A DNA stretch of 64,000 nt from Beijerinckiaceae bacterium. Lineage in GTDB: Bacteria > Pseudomonadota > Alphaproteobacteria > Rhizobiales > Beijerinckiaceae. Location: NCBI GenBank assembly GCA_024304885.1, contig JALJOM010000003.1, positions 1,398,110-1,462,109 of the forward strand, given 5' to 3'. Under the pieces are notes generated by a model, which worked only from the letters and a program-made list of their open reading frames with translations, did no database searches and had not been told where the DNA came from. Positions 27,179-35,837 of this stretch are shown piece after piece. Both the position numbers and the translations under genes were made by a program. Each line of letters opens with the position of its first letter. Positions within the stretch are counted from its first letter, which is position 1.

Positions 27179-28741
27179 TCAGCGCGACTTCGAGATGCTG
27201 CCGAGGATCCCGCGCAGGATCGCGTGGCCGATCTTCGTGCCGGCCGTGCGCGCGGCCGACTGAACCGCCGAGCGGAACGCGATTTCTGCGGTCGACATTT
27301 TCTTGCGGCCCGACCCCGATTTGGTGCCGAACAGGGCTTCGGTGACCGTTCCGGCGAGCGTGCCGAGAAGGCCGCCGCCCGATACGGGTGCCTCCTCCGC
27401 CGGGCGGTCCTTGCCGAGAGGCGCAGCCCCCTGCGTCGCTCCGCCCGCACGGCGCTGGAGACTCTCGAAAGCCGATTCGCGGTCGATCGAAGTCTCGTAC
27501 TTGGCGCGGAGCGTGCTCGCCTCCATGATCGCGCGGCGTTCCTCCACGCTGATCGGCCCGACCCGCGCCATGGGCGGGGCGATCTTGCAGCGTGTCACGA
27601 CGGACGGATTGCCCTTCTCGTCGAGCATGGAGACCAGGGCCTCGCCGACGCCGAGCTCGGTGATGGCCGCAACCGTGTCGAGAGCGGGATTGGCGCGAAA
27701 GGTCTGCGCTGCCGCCTTGACCGCCTTCTGGTCGCGCGGGGTGAAGGCACGCAGCGCATGCTGGACCCGATTGCCGAGCTGTCCCAGCACGGCATCCGGA
27801 ATATCGAGCGGATTCTGGGTCACGAAATAGACGCCCACTCCCTTCGAGCGGATGAGCCGGACCACCTGCTCGATCGCGTCGAGGAGGGCCTTCGGCGCGT
27901 GATCGAAGAGAAGATGCGCCTCGTCGAAGAAGAAGACGAGCTTCGGCCGCTCGGTGTCGCCGACCTCCGGCAAGTGCTCGAAAAGCTCGGAGAGCATCCA
28001 TAAGAGGAAGCTCGCATAGAGGCGCGGCGCGGCGAGGAGCTTGTCGGCGGCAAGCAGGTTGACGACGCCGCGGCCCGACGCATCGGTGCGCAGGAAGTCG
28101 TTGATGTCGAGCGCCGGCTCGCCGAGGAAGGCCGCGGCCCTCTGGTTCTCGAGCGTGAGCAGGCGGCGCTGGATCGCGCCGATCGTCGCCGGGGCGACAT
28201 TGCCGTAGCGCTTCGTCAGCGCCGAGGCGTTCTCGCCGACATGCTGCAAGACCGAGCGCAGGTCGGCGAGATCGAGGAGCAGAAGGCCGTCCTCGTCGGC
28301 GAGCCGGAAGGCGATGTTCAGCACCCCCTCCTGGACCTCGTTCAGCTCGAGCAGGCGCGCGAGGAGCAGGGGACCCATGTCGGAGATCGTGGCGCGGACC
28401 GGATGGCCTTGCTCGCCGAGGAGGTCCCAGAACGCGACCGGGAACCGGTCCGGCGCGTAGGCCACCCCGATTTCTCGTGCGCGGCGCACGAACGCGGGCT
28501 TCGACTCGCCCGGCATCGCAATTCCGGCGAGATCGCCCTTCACGTCGGCCGCGAAGACGGCTGTGCCGGCTCGGGAGAACCCTTCCGCCAGAACTTGCAA
28601 GGTCACGGTCTTGCCGGTCCCGGTCGCCCCTGCGACGAGCCCGTGGCGATTGCCGAGCGCGAGCAACAGGGTGCCGAGGCCTTCGTCGGCTTTGCCGACG
28701 AGGATGCGGTCGGGGGGTGGTCCTGGATCATCGCCCATCAT
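27179..28741 (-). CDS. YjgR/DUF853 HerA-like ATPase
   Basis: 520 residues from the ATG at 28741, chosen because GAGGA lies upstream and because the region before it is a dispersed repeat. HerA/FtsK-type ATPase: Walker A GATGTGKTVT (about 38-46), Walker B KLVFFFDEAHLLFD, sensor-like YFVTQNPLDIPD and an arginine-finger region GNRVQHALRAFTPRDQ. The C-terminal 90 residues are glycine/alanine rich and end in a conserved helical tail (KIGHAILRGILGSISKSR). Function unknown; the family may move DNA or protein. It stands alone, convergent with glnA. Confidence 0.92.
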   Translation of the reverse strand: MMGDDPGPPPDRILVGKADEGLGTLLLALGNRHGLVAGATGTGKTVTLQVLAEGFSRAGTAVFAADVKGDLAGIAMPGESKPAFVRRAREIGVAYAPDRFPVAFWDLLGEQGHPVRATISDMGPLLLARLLELNEVQEGVLNIAFRLADEDGLLLLDLADLRSVLQHVGENASALTKRYGNVAPATIGAIQRRLLTLENQRAAAFLGEPALDINDFLRTDASGRGVVNLLAADKLLAAPRLYASFLLWMLSELFEHLPEVGDTERPKLVFFFDEAHLLFDHAPKALLDAIEQVVRLIRSKGVGVYFVTQNPLDIPDAVLGQLGNRVQHALRAFTPRDQKAVKAAAQTFRANPALDTVAAITELGVGEALVSMLDEKGNPSVVTRCKIAPPMARVGPISVEERRAIMEASTLRAKYETSIDRESAFESLQRRAGGATQGAAPLGKDRPAEEAPVSGGGLLGTLAGTVTEALFGTKSGSGRKKMSTAEIAFRSAVQSAARTAGTKIGHAILRGILGSISKSR

Positions 28742-28752
28742 CGGGTTCCTCA

Positions 28753-28882
28753 CAGCAATTTCCGGCGAAGCGGCGCTGGTTCGCATATCGCCGGCAATGT
28801 TCCCCAACAGCGACATCACGATGCGAAATTGCGAAAGAACGAGAACGTGAAGCGGGTTTCCGAGGCGGTCGGATCGGAAACT
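28753..28882 (+). repeat. Interspersed repeat A, subtype A3
   Basis: AGCAATTTCCGGCGAAGCGG, an arm GGTTCGCATATCGCCGGCAATG with GCGACATCACGATGCG, then AAATTGCGAAAGAACGAG, and a weak GGATCGGAAAC hairpin. It overlaps the leader of yjgR. The stretch 28883-29150 has no convincing gene; a 38-codon basic frame (29080-28964, leftward) with a GAGGA site is the only candidate. Confidence 0.75.
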
Positions 28883-29150
28883 TCTCGCGAGTACAGCTCG
28901 GCACGAGGTTCGTCGGTCATTGTCCCCGGGGCCGGCGCCAGAGGAACGCGTCGTGCAGAGGTCCTATACAAGATTCTCGCGCCCGAGTGTCGAATCGGTC
29001 GTGCAGCTCTCGTTTCGAGGGGATCGGCGCGCTTGCTTTTTCGGCTTTGCCCGGGACGATGCCTTACCTGAACGGGTCATGACAGTCCTCTGAAAATAGT
29101 GTGTCATGTCCAGGAATGAGCAGTCGATGCGGCGGTCCGAATGACGGCAA

Positions 29151-29248
29151 GCGCAATTTCCAGCGAAGCGGAGACCACTTCGCGTCACGAAATTGCGACA
29201 GATCAGGACGTAGAGCGGAGTTCCGATCCAGAGGAATCGGATCTCTGA
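29151..29248 (+). repeat. Interspersed repeat A
   Basis: GCAATTTCCAGCGAAGCGG, AGACCACTTCGCGTCACGA, AATTGCGACAGATCAGGACG, TAGAGCGGAGTTCCGATCC and GGAATCGGATCTCTGA: a complete, well-kept copy, 25 bp before the next gene's start. Confidence 0.9.
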
Positions 29249-29272
29249 TCGAGGCGACGAAACGAGGCTCGA

Positions 29273-29632
29273 ATGGATGACTTGATCGCACGTATCAGCG
29301 CTTCCGCCGGCATCGAGCCCGAGGTGGCTCGGACGGCCGTGGGGTTGATTCTCGCCTTCCTTCGCAAGGAGGGGCCGGCGCAAGACGTCGACGCCCTGTT
29401 CGCGGCAATGCCGGGTGCTGCCGAGGCGGCGGCGGCTGCCGATGCCGGCGGCGGCAAATCCCTTTTCGGTGGCCTCATGGGGCTCGCTGGCAAGCTCGGG
29501 GCGCTCGGTCTCGGCATGGGCGAGATGCAGGCGGTCGGCAAGGAGGTGTTCGGCTACGTCCGGGAGAAGGCCGGCGACGAGCGCGTCGGCCAGGTCGCCG
29601 CGGCCATTCCCGGGCTCGCCCAGTTTCTGTGA
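29273..29632 (+). CDS. Small helical protein, DUF2267/DUF2780-like
   Basis: 119 residues, almost all helix. An N-terminal half (MDDLIARISASAGIEPEVAR, then VGLILAFLRKEG) with the pattern of DUF2267 repeats, a glycine-rich middle (GGGKSLFGGLMGLAGKLGAL) and a C-terminal helix pair (ADERVGQ-type, here GDERVGQVAAAIPGLAQFL). The closeness to DUF2267/DUF2780 is judged by eye. No signal peptide. It begins just after repeat A and stands alone. Role unknown. Confidence 0.7.
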   Translation: MDDLIARISASAGIEPEVARTAVGLILAFLRKEGPAQDVDALFAAMPGAAEAAAAADAGGGKSLFGGLMGLAGKLGALGLGMGEMQAVGKEVFGYVREKAGDERVGQVAAAIPGLAQFL

Positions 29633-29901
29633 GCGTGGCGCGCAGCATTTTCCTCCAGCGGGTGCAGGGCTCGGCATGTGCGAAACTCCACCTCGATCCG
29701 TCCCGGCACGGGGCAAGGTTCGACCACACGAGCACCGCGACGAGGTCGCCGAGATTTCGAGCGAATCGGCGCTATTTCACCGGCGTAGCTGAAACTTCGG
29801 CAACGTCCATGCAGTAGGTTCACGAGGGCGGCGAGACCGAGCTTCCATGCAGCAAGCAAGACGAATCGCTCGTGCAGACATCAGCATTCGGAGACGAGCC
29901 G

Positions 29902-30180
29902 ATGGGTGAGGTCCTGAAATTCCGGTGTCCGAGGCGCAAGCCAGGCACGAGCACTCCGACGCAATCCGCGACCATTCTCCTTTTCACCGGAATTTGGCGC
30001 TGCCGCCTCGACGATGCCGAGGAAGCACCGAAGCCGTTGCGCAGGCCGCGTGCAAAGCGCTCGGCAGCAAGGCATTTCGACGCTCTGCTGCCGCAGGAAG
30101 CTCCCGTGATGACGGCTGCAGTGCCGGAGGGAGTTGTGCGCAAGCGAGGAGGCAGAGCTCGGATGAGCCCACGGGACTAG
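29902..30180 (+). CDS. Small hypothetical protein
   Basis: 92 residues from the ATG at 29902. It starts MGEVLKFRCPRRKPG, a common opening among short Hyphomicrobiales proteins, followed by the conserved-looking SATILLFTGIWRCRLDD and a basic C-terminal half (KPLRRPRAKRSAARHF). No domain recognised. Its stop TAG (30178-30180) is part of the left end of repeat B. The interval 29633-29901 shows nothing else. Confidence 0.5.
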   Translation: MGEVLKFRCPRRKPGTSTPTQSATILLFTGIWRCRLDDAEEAPKPLRRPRAKRSAARHFDALLPQEAPVMTAAVPEGVVRKRGGRARMSPRD

Positions 30181-30293
30181 ATCACGATGACTTCGGATCG
30201 AATCGATCCAAAGTCAAAACTCGATCGATTCCAAAAGTTCAGGCCGAGATGCGGGCGGAAGACCGGTGTCCGCTTTTCCTCGTCCCGCTCTAG
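30177..30293 (+). repeat. Interspersed repeat B
   Basis: CTAGATCACGATGACTTCGG, ATCGAATCGATCCAAAGTC, ATTCCAAAAGTTCAGGCC, then GCGGGCGGAAGACCGGTGTC and CGTCCCGCTCTAG. Same plan as 14052-14166, with some decay on the right arm of the first hairpin. The TAG at its left end is the stop codon of the gene before it. Confidence 0.88.
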
Positions 30294-30304
30294 CCGGCCG
30301 GCGA

Positions 30305-30394
30305 CCCGGATACTGGTTCGTATTACGCATTGCGACGTTGCTGTTGCGAAACATCGCCAGCGAAATGCGAAAATGCGATAAAATAAAGCTGTAG
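30305..30394 (+). repeat. Interspersed repeat A, subtype A3 arm
   Basis: ACTGGTTCGTATTACGCATT, GCGACGTTGCTGTTGCG, AAACATCGCCAGCGAAATGCG, AAAATGCGATAAAATAAAGC. The central arm is inverted relative to the copy at 40891. It directly follows repeat B. The rest of the gap to 30643 has no supported gene. Confidence 0.7.
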
Positions 30395-30643
30395 ACTTGC
30401 ATTCCGCGCCACGGATGCCAGCTCCGGAACCGTCCTCGGCGAGCCCGCGCCGGTTCGCATCGCGAAGAGCTCGACACTTCCGCGCGCGGGTGCACCATTC
30501 CTGCTCGATCGGACGGGACGAAGCCTGTGATTGCGGCCGGACCGAGGTGCATCATAGTCGATGCGTCGCGTGACCATCGTTCGTGCTGGCCGCGACGCGA
30601 GTGTCGTAAAGCGTGAGCTTCGCGGCAAAGGTGAAGCAGCGGC

Positions 30644-31228
30644 TCATTCCACGGCGATCGCCTCGGCCTCGCACCTCAGTCGCATCACGCGTTCCTCGGC
30701 GCCGGGCCATTCCCCCGGCAGCGGGGACGGCGCGTCGACGAGAACGATCCCCTGAACTGCCGGCGCGACGAGGCGCAGCTCTTGCGGCGCATCCTCGTCC
30801 GTGCCGGCCGACGTCTCGATCTCCTCCAATTGCGATGGGCTCAACACGAGGATATTCAGCTCGCGGCGGACCGCGGCGCGATCGGTCAGGGCGAAGAAGA
30901 CGTGACCGTCCCGGGTCCGGAACGACAGCATGAGCAGCCGGTCCGCATCGATCGTGCCGGCGAGGCGAAGCGCCGTCTTGGACAGATCGAACAGGCAGAC
31001 CGCCCGCGCCACAGCCGGATCGCTGAAGGGAGGAAGCGGCGCGCCCGGCGCAGGTCGGGGCAGGAGCTGCATCCTCCCGGGCTCGGTCAGTGCGGAGAGC
31101 CGCGCGAAGGGATCGGCCTCGACGAGACGTGGAATCGCGAGGATCGCGACGATGTGGACGATCCCGGCGACGCAAAGGGTCGCGAACACGAGGAGCGCTG
31201 CGGCGAGGAAACGGTCGGTCGGGTTCAT
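30644..31228 (-). CDS. DUF1254-type membrane-anchored protein
   Basis: 194 residues from the ATG at 31228. One N-terminal membrane helix (about 8-30, LLVFATLCVAGIVHIVAILA) followed by a soluble domain with FARLSALTEPGRMQLLPRPA and FLDLSKTALRL-like AVCLFDLSKTALRLAG. It matches the short DUF1254 proteins found beside DUF1214 proteins. The start overlaps the stop of the upstream gene by ATGA, so the two are co-translated. The role of this pair is not established; the proteins are probably at the inner membrane facing the periplasm. Confidence 0.78.
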   Translation of the reverse strand: MNPTDRFLAAALLVFATLCVAGIVHIVAILAIPRLVEADPFARLSALTEPGRMQLLPRPAPGAPLPPFSDPAVARAVCLFDLSKTALRLAGTIDADRLLMLSFRTRDGHVFFALTDRAAVRRELNILVLSPSQLEEIETSAGTDEDAPQELRLVAPAVQGIVLVDAPSPLPGEWPGAEERVMRLRCEAEAIAVE

Positions 31229-31887
31229 CGGCAGCGCAGCTTCGTGATCCGTGGCAGGGCTGTGCCGTCGAGCGGCGCGGACCTCGTGTCGAGCTCGGTG
31301 TCGTAGAGGCGCAGGACGAGGACGAATCGCGTCGCGTTGCCGTTCGGCAGCCAATTGCCGGGACGGGCTCGAGGCGCGACGATGATCTCGAAGCCGCCAT
31401 CCGCCGACCGCAAGATCTCGGCCGACGTGAAGCCGTAGCGGCCGGCAGCATTGGCGACGAGATCGCCCTCGGGCGAGTGCACCGAAAGCGTCCAGTATCG
31501 CGCGCGCGGAACGGCGCCCGCGACGACATAGTCGCAGCCGGGATCGAATGTGGCTCCGGCGCTGTCGCCGCGCGCCGTGATGCTCAGCCCTTCCGCGGCG
31601 CCGAGCGGCAGCTCTCCGGAGCGCGCCAGCATGGCGCGGGTATAGGGGTCGATCTCGGTCGTGCCTATGCTCGGCCGGTAGGTCCAGGGTCCCGCCTCGA
31701 CCGTGCCGATGCCTGTCCCGCGCTCGATCGCGAGAAAGGTGAGCAGGAGCCCGAGCAGGATGCCTGCGACGCAGACGGCGAGGATCCGGCTGAACGAGGC
31801 GAGGATCTGGCGTGGCGTGCTCAGCTCGCGAAGCCGAGATTTCTGCGCCGGGCGAGATCCGGTGCGGCCCCACCATATCATCTGCAT
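31225..31887 (-). CDS. DUF1214 domain protein, membrane-anchored
   Basis: 220 residues. An N-terminal cytoplasmic stretch, then one helix (about 30-52, ILAVCVAGILLGLLLTFLA), then a periplasmic DUF1214 domain with the family's RYWTLSVHSPEGDLVANAA and a late RFVLVLRLYDTELDT. It forms a translationally coupled pair with the DUF1254 gene. It lies 64 bp after the penicillin-binding protein start side of the next unit and reads the same way. Confidence 0.85.
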   Translation of the reverse strand: MQMIWWGRTGSRPAQKSRLRELSTPRQILASFSRILAVCVAGILLGLLLTFLAIERGTGIGTVEAGPWTYRPSIGTTEIDPYTRAMLARSGELPLGAAEGLSITARGDSAGATFDPGCDYVVAGAVPRARYWTLSVHSPEGDLVANAAGRYGFTSAEILRSADGGFEIIVAPRARPGNWLPNGNATRFVLVLRLYDTELDTRSAPLDGTALPRITKLRCR

Positions 31888-31951
31888 GCACCGCCGTGTG
31901 GAGTTGCCCTACCGGGTCGCACGACCGGGATCGGGTCGTCTCGAGGCGACA

Positions 31952-34219
31952 TCAGCCGCCGTGCTCCGGGACGTTGTGCCGCGCCCGAGCCGCGGCATCC
32001 CCCTTGTCGCCGCCGAGCACGGCGGCATCGGCTTCGCCCGGGTCCTGTCGCCTCTCCTTGCTCGCCCTTTCCGCCATCGCGGCCTCGATCTCCCGAAGGA
32101 CCTCTACGGCGCGTGCCGAAAGACCGCCCGGTCGTTGCGCGGTGGCTGTCTCAGCAGCCGGAGAAGGTGCGCCGGCGGGGGTACCTTGCGCGGCGGCGAG
32201 CATCGGCCGTCCCGGGAGCGGCCTCGGATCGAGCCCGCGATGGGCATAGGCCATGACCTCGTGCCAGGTCGACGCCGGAAGCGAGCCGCCCGTCATTTTC
32301 TGCATCGGCGAGTCGTCGTCGTTGCCGAACCAGACCGCCGCGACATAATTGCCGGTGAAGCCGATGAACCAGGCGTCCTTGTAGCCGTTCGTCGTCCCGG
32401 TCTTGCCGCCGACCTCCCTGTCGTCGAGCCGGGCGCGCCCGCCGGTGCCGGCCTCGACGACCTTCACCAGCATGGAATCCATCGTCGCGATCGTGTCTTC
32501 CTCGATGATCCGGTGCGGCGCCGACCCGTCGCGGTCCTGCCGGTAGATCACCTCGCCGCGGCTGTTCGCGATCTCGACCGCGGCATAGGCCGGCGCGCGC
32601 AGGCCGCCGTTGGCGAAGGTGCAATAGGCGGAAGCCATGTCGAGGACGGTGACCTCGCCGGCCCCGATCGGCAGCGAGACGGTGTCGATCAAGGGCGTCG
32701 TGAGCCCCATGGCACGCGCGGTCGCGACGATCTTGGCGCGGCCGCGCTTGGCGGCCTCGAACATGTTGTTGTGGCCGGGTACCGAGTCGGCCTTGCCGAT
32801 CTCGACCGAGAGACGGACCGCGACCGTGTTCAGCGATCGCGCCAAGGCCGTCTCGAGCGGAACCCTGCCGGCGAAGGTCCCCTTGTAGTTGCGGGGGCAC
32901 CAATTGCCGAGGCAGATCGGGGAATCGACCACGATCGTGGAAGGCTTGAACTTGCCGGTCATCAACGCCGTCACATAGACGAAGGGCTTGAACGACGAGC
33001 CCGGCTGGCGCAGCGCGTCGGTCGCGCGATTGAACTGGCTCGCGCCATAGTCGCGCCCGCCGACCATCGCTCGGAGTGCCCCAAGCGGCTCGACGACGAC
33101 CATCGCGCTCTGATCCGCCTTGTAGCTCGGGCCGTGCTGGCGCAGCTGGTCCTCGATCGCCGCATCAGCGACCCTCTGCAGGTCGGTATCGAGCGCCGTG
33201 CGCACCGTGAGCACGCGATCGTCGCCGAGCTTGCCCGCATCGGCGAGCCTTTTCACCTCGTCGTAGGCATAGTCGAGGTACCAATCCGGGCTCGACTCGC
33301 GGCTCCGCTCGATCGCCTTCGCGGGATTGCGCAAGGCGGCGTAGATTTGCCCCTGGGTCAAGTAGCCTGCCTCGACCATGTTGCTGAGGACGATCGCGGC
33401 CCGAGCCCGCGCGGCGGGCAGGTTGATGTGCGGCGCGAATTTCGTCGGCGCCTTGAACAGGCCCGCGATCATCGCCGATTCGGCGAGCGAGAGATCGCGC
33501 ACCGACTTGCCGAAATAGAACTTCGCCGCGGCTTCGACGCCGAAGGCTCCGCCGCCGAGATAGGCGCGATCGAGATAGAGGTGAAGAATTTCCTGCTTTG
33601 GCAGACGGAACTCGAGCCAGACCGCGAGGTAGGCCTCCTTGATCTTGCGCTCGAGCGTGCGCTTGCTCGACAGGAACAGGTTCTTGGCAAGCTGCTGGGT
33701 GATCGACGAGCCGCCCTGAACGACGGTGTTCTCGCGGGCATTGACGGTCAGGGCGCGCAGCGTGCCGATGATATCGACCCCGAGATGATCGAAGAATCGC
33801 CTGTCCTCGGTGGCGAGAACCGCATGGATCAAATGAGGAGGAAGCTCCTCGAACGGGACGGAGTCGTCGTGATTGATCCCCCGGCGGCCCGCCTCCCGGC
33901 CGTAGCGGTCGAGGAAGGTGACGGCGAGATCGGTCTTCTTCAGCCAGTCCTCCGACGTCTCCCGAAACGCCGGAACGGCGAGGGCGAGGGCTCCGATGCC
34001 GAGAACGACGCCGATCGTGAGCGTCTCGCAGGCGAGCTCGTCGAGGAGCCGGCGCCATCCACGGATACGGAACCGGCTCAGGAACGCCGAGTAAGCCGCG
34101 TAACGGTCCTGAGCCTGCACGGCGATCCAGAACAGGGCGGAATCGACTCGCGCATCGACCTCGAGGGAGGTCCGTTCGATCCGCTGCCGGAGACGCGAGA
34201 GCCATGGGCGGTCGAGCAA
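31952..34219 (-). CDS. Class A penicillin-binding protein (PBP1a type)
   Basis: About 755 residues if started at the TTG at 34219, which has AGGAAG upstream. A short cytoplasmic part and one helix ([16 protein letters not shown]) precede the GT51 glycosyltransferase domain ([28 protein letters not shown]). The transpeptidase domain follows, with SSFKPF (SxxK), SLN in [11 protein letters not shown] and KTGTTN. The tail is alanine/arginine rich. It polymerises and crosslinks peptidoglycan. No ATG occurs in a sensible place: the first ATG in frame, at 34408, would overlap divergent ycgN and lies beyond the promoter-like TATATA. Confidence 0.9.
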   Translation of the reverse strand: MLDRPWLSRLRQRIERTSLEVDARVDSALFWIAVQAQDRYAAYSAFLSRFRIRGWRRLLDELACETLTIGVVLGIGALALAVPAFRETSEDWLKKTDLAVTFLDRYGREAGRRGINHDDSVPFEELPPHLIHAVLATEDRRFFDHLGVDIIGTLRALTVNARENTVVQGGSSITQQLAKNLFLSSKRTLERKIKEAYLAVWLEFRLPKQEILHLYLDRAYLGGGAFGVEAAAKFYFGKSVRDLSLAESAMIAGLFKAPTKFAPHINLPAARARAAIVLSNMVEAGYLTQGQIYAALRNPAKAIERSRESSPDWYLDYAYDEVKRLADAGKLGDDRVLTVRTALDTDLQRVADAAIEDQLRQHGPSYKADQSAMVVVEPLGALRAMVGGRDYGASQFNRATDALRQPGSSFKPFVYVTALMTGKFKPSTIVVDSPICLGNWCPRNYKGTFAGRVPLETALARSLNTVAVRLSVEIGKADSVPGHNNMFEAAKRGRAKIVATARAMGLTTPLIDTVSLPIGAGEVTVLDMASAYCTFANGGLRAPAYAAVEIANSRGEVIYRQDRDGSAPHRIIEEDTIATMDSMLVKVVEAGTGGRARLDDREVGGKTGTTNGYKDAWFIGFTGNYVAAVWFGNDDDSPMQKMTGGSLPASTWHEVMAYAHRGLDPRPLPGRPMLAAAQGTPAGAPSPAAETATAQRPGGLSARAVEVLREIEAAMAERASKERRQDPGEADAAVLGGDKGDAAARARHNVPEHGG

Positions 34220-34257
34220 GGTCGAATCTTCCTGTCCGATGCTGCGGAGCAATCGTC

Positions 34258-34270
34258 GTATATATAATAT
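34258..34270. promoter_or_regulatory. AT-rich promoter element between pbp and ycgN
   Basis: GTATATATAATAT stands out in a GC-rich divergent gap. Read leftward it gives TATTATA/TATATA about 40 bp before the proposed TTG start of the penicillin-binding protein, and rightward TATAAT about 95 bp before ycgN. It is probably the -10 region of one or both. Confidence 0.5.
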
Positions 34271-34361
34271 CGGGGCCGTCTCGAGACGTGGGAAAGATCC
34301 GCTCGAGGCGCGGACGCGCTGGAGAAGCGCCGCGGCGACCGCGCGAAAGACGAGAACACAC

Positions 34362-34919
34362 ATGCAAGACGACGTGCGTCCGCAGGTCCGTTTCGCCGGA
34401 AATGGCACCGAGCCGGCAGGAAGCGAGGGCGGTCAGAACGATGCCGCGAGGCCGTTCTGGAAGGAGAAGACCCTGGAGGACCTCACCCCGGCCGAATGGG
34501 AGAGCCTCTGCGACGGCTGCGGCCGGTGCTGCCTCGTCAAGCTCGAGGACGCGGACACGGGACAGATTCATTTCACCGACGTGGCGTGCAAGCTACTCGA
34601 CGCCGAGACCTGCCGCTGCCGCGACTATGCGAACCGCCGGCGCAAGGTGCACGACTGCATCGGCCTCACGCCCGACGGGGCCCGCTCCCTCGCCTGGCTG
34701 CCGCCCTCCTGCGCCTATCGCCTCGTCGCGGAGGGGCGCGACCTCGCCTGGTGGCATCCGCTCGTTTCCGGCCGAGCTTCGAGCGTGCACGAGGCGGGCG
34801 TCTCGGTGCGCGGCCGCGTCAGCCGATCCGAGCGCCGCGTCCGGCTCGCCGACTATCCCGATCATATCGTCTCTTGGCCCGGAAAGCGGCCGCGCCCGCG
34901 GCGCCCGAAGGCCGGCTGA
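34362..34919 (+). CDS. YcgN family (UPF0260) cysteine-cluster protein
   Basis: 185 residues from the ATG at 34362. After an unusual 27-residue N-terminal stretch comes the family sequence [34 protein letters not shown], then a second cysteine set ([28 protein letters not shown]). The conserved cysteines suggest Fe-S or zinc binding; the function is unknown. Residues 5-14 ([10 protein letters not shown]) look like translated repeat A. Divergent from the penicillin-binding protein. Confidence 0.9.
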   Translation: MQDDVRPQVRFAGNGTEPAGSEGGQNDAARPFWKEKTLEDLTPAEWESLCDGCGRCCLVKLEDADTGQIHFTDVACKLLDAETCRCRDYANRRRKVHDCIGLTPDGARSLAWLPPSCAYRLVAEGRDLAWWHPLVSGRASSVHEAGVSVRGRVSRSERRVRLADYPDHIVSWPGKRPRPRRPKAG

Positions 34920-34971
34920 TCGGATCCGAGCCCTTCGTCGCGCCGTCCTCTCTCGACCCGCCGCGATCCTC

Positions 34972-35163
34972 TGGAGCAAATTCCGGCGAAGCGGACACCG
35001 GTTCGCGTCGCGACCTTTCGTGGCGCGACGCGGCGGCGCGCGTCACTCGAGCGGGATGAGGAAAGTGGACAGCGGCTCTCGGCGCGCATGCCGCTCTAAA
35101 CTTTTGGAATCGATCACTTTTCATGACTTTGGATCGATTCGATCAAAAGTCATCGTGATCTAG
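34972..35163 (+). repeat. Composite repeat: A fragment plus repeat B
   Basis: GGAGCAAATTCCGGCGAAGC, GGACACCGGTTCGCGTCGCG is the A core, cut after 40 bp. Repeat B follows from 35048 (GAGCGGGATGAGGAAAGTGG, CATGCCGCTCTAAACTTTTG, then CATGACTTTGGATCGATTCG, AAAGTCATCGTGATCTAG) in the reverse order to the copy at 14052. It fills most of the 350-bp gap between ycgN and the Lrp gene. Confidence 0.85.
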
Positions 35164-35226
35164 GCCCGCCGTGGCGCACGGGCTTGCGCGGCTTCGGATC
35201 CTCGAATATGGATATTTACTCTATGC

Positions 35227-35238
35227 AGTCTATAGACT
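35227..35238. promoter_or_regulatory. Perfect 12-bp palindrome before the second Lrp gene
   Basis: AGTCTATAGACT lies within an AT-rich stretch (35208-35250, with ATATGGATATTTACTC and TATAAAAG) 33 bp before the proposed start. Lrp/AsnC genes are usually autoregulated, so this is a good operator candidate. Confidence 0.5.
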
Positions 35239-35270
35239 ATAAAAGCTCATTCCCCGGAGCGAGCGAGACG

Positions 35271-35747
35271 ATGACCCGGCCTACGAGCATGGATGCGATC
35301 GACAGGAAAATTCTTCGCGTCGTGCAGAAGGACGCGTCACTGACCATTGCCGAGATCGCGTCCCGGGTCGGCCTCTCCCAGACCCCCTGCTGGAAGCGGC
35401 TTCAGCGTCTCGAGTCGACCGGCGTGATCAAGCGCCGCATCGCCGTGCTCGATCCGGCCAAGCTCGGGCTCGGGATCACGGTCTTCGTCGCCGTCGAGGT
35501 CGGTGATCATTCCGGCCGGGCGCTCACCCGCTTCGCGACGGAGATCGCGGCGATGGACGAGGTGATGGATGTCTATCGCATGGCCGGGGATGTGGATTTC
35601 ATGCTGCGGGTGGTCGCGCCGGATACGGCGGCCTTCGATCTGTTCTACAAGCGGCTGATCGAGGCAATGCCCTTGAAGAAGGTCACTTCGCGGTTCGCGC
35701 TCGAGAGCATCAAGTCGGAGACGGCCTTCCCGATCGCCAACGTGTAG
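35271..35747 (+). CDS. Lrp/AsnC-family transcription regulator (second)
   Basis: 158 residues from the ATG at 35271; six codons later is another ATG. Helix-turn-helix: DRKILRVVQKDASLTIAEIA, then LSQTPCWKRLQRLESTGVI. RAM domain: FVAVEVGDHSGRALTRFA, then YRMAGDVDFMLRVVA. The TPCWKR recognition helix is the Lrp type proper, different from the QCSRR type of the gene at 2403, so the two have different targets. No metabolic gene is adjacent. Confidence 0.92.
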   Translation: MTRPTSMDAIDRKILRVVQKDASLTIAEIASRVGLSQTPCWKRLQRLESTGVIKRRIAVLDPAKLGLGITVFVAVEVGDHSGRALTRFATEIAAMDEVMDVYRMAGDVDFMLRVVAPDTAAFDLFYKRLIEAMPLKKVTSRFALESIKSETAFPIANV

Positions 35748-35837
35748 GTCACGCGACTCGAGCGCGAGGCCTACCGTTCGAGGTCCGCGCGCTGCTCGCG
35801 TTCGCGCTCCTGCCGCAACATGGAGAGAGTGTAGCTC

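Noticed and set aside
28964-29080. 38-codon basic leftward frame with a GAGGA site
   Set aside because: Composition is Lys/Arg/Ser-rich with no hydrophobic core or motif. A ribosome-like site alone is not enough.
34220-34408. ATG at 34408 as start of the penicillin-binding protein
   Set aside because: It would overlap the ycgN start head-to-head and cross the AT-rich promoter element. The added residues do not fit the family's N-terminus.
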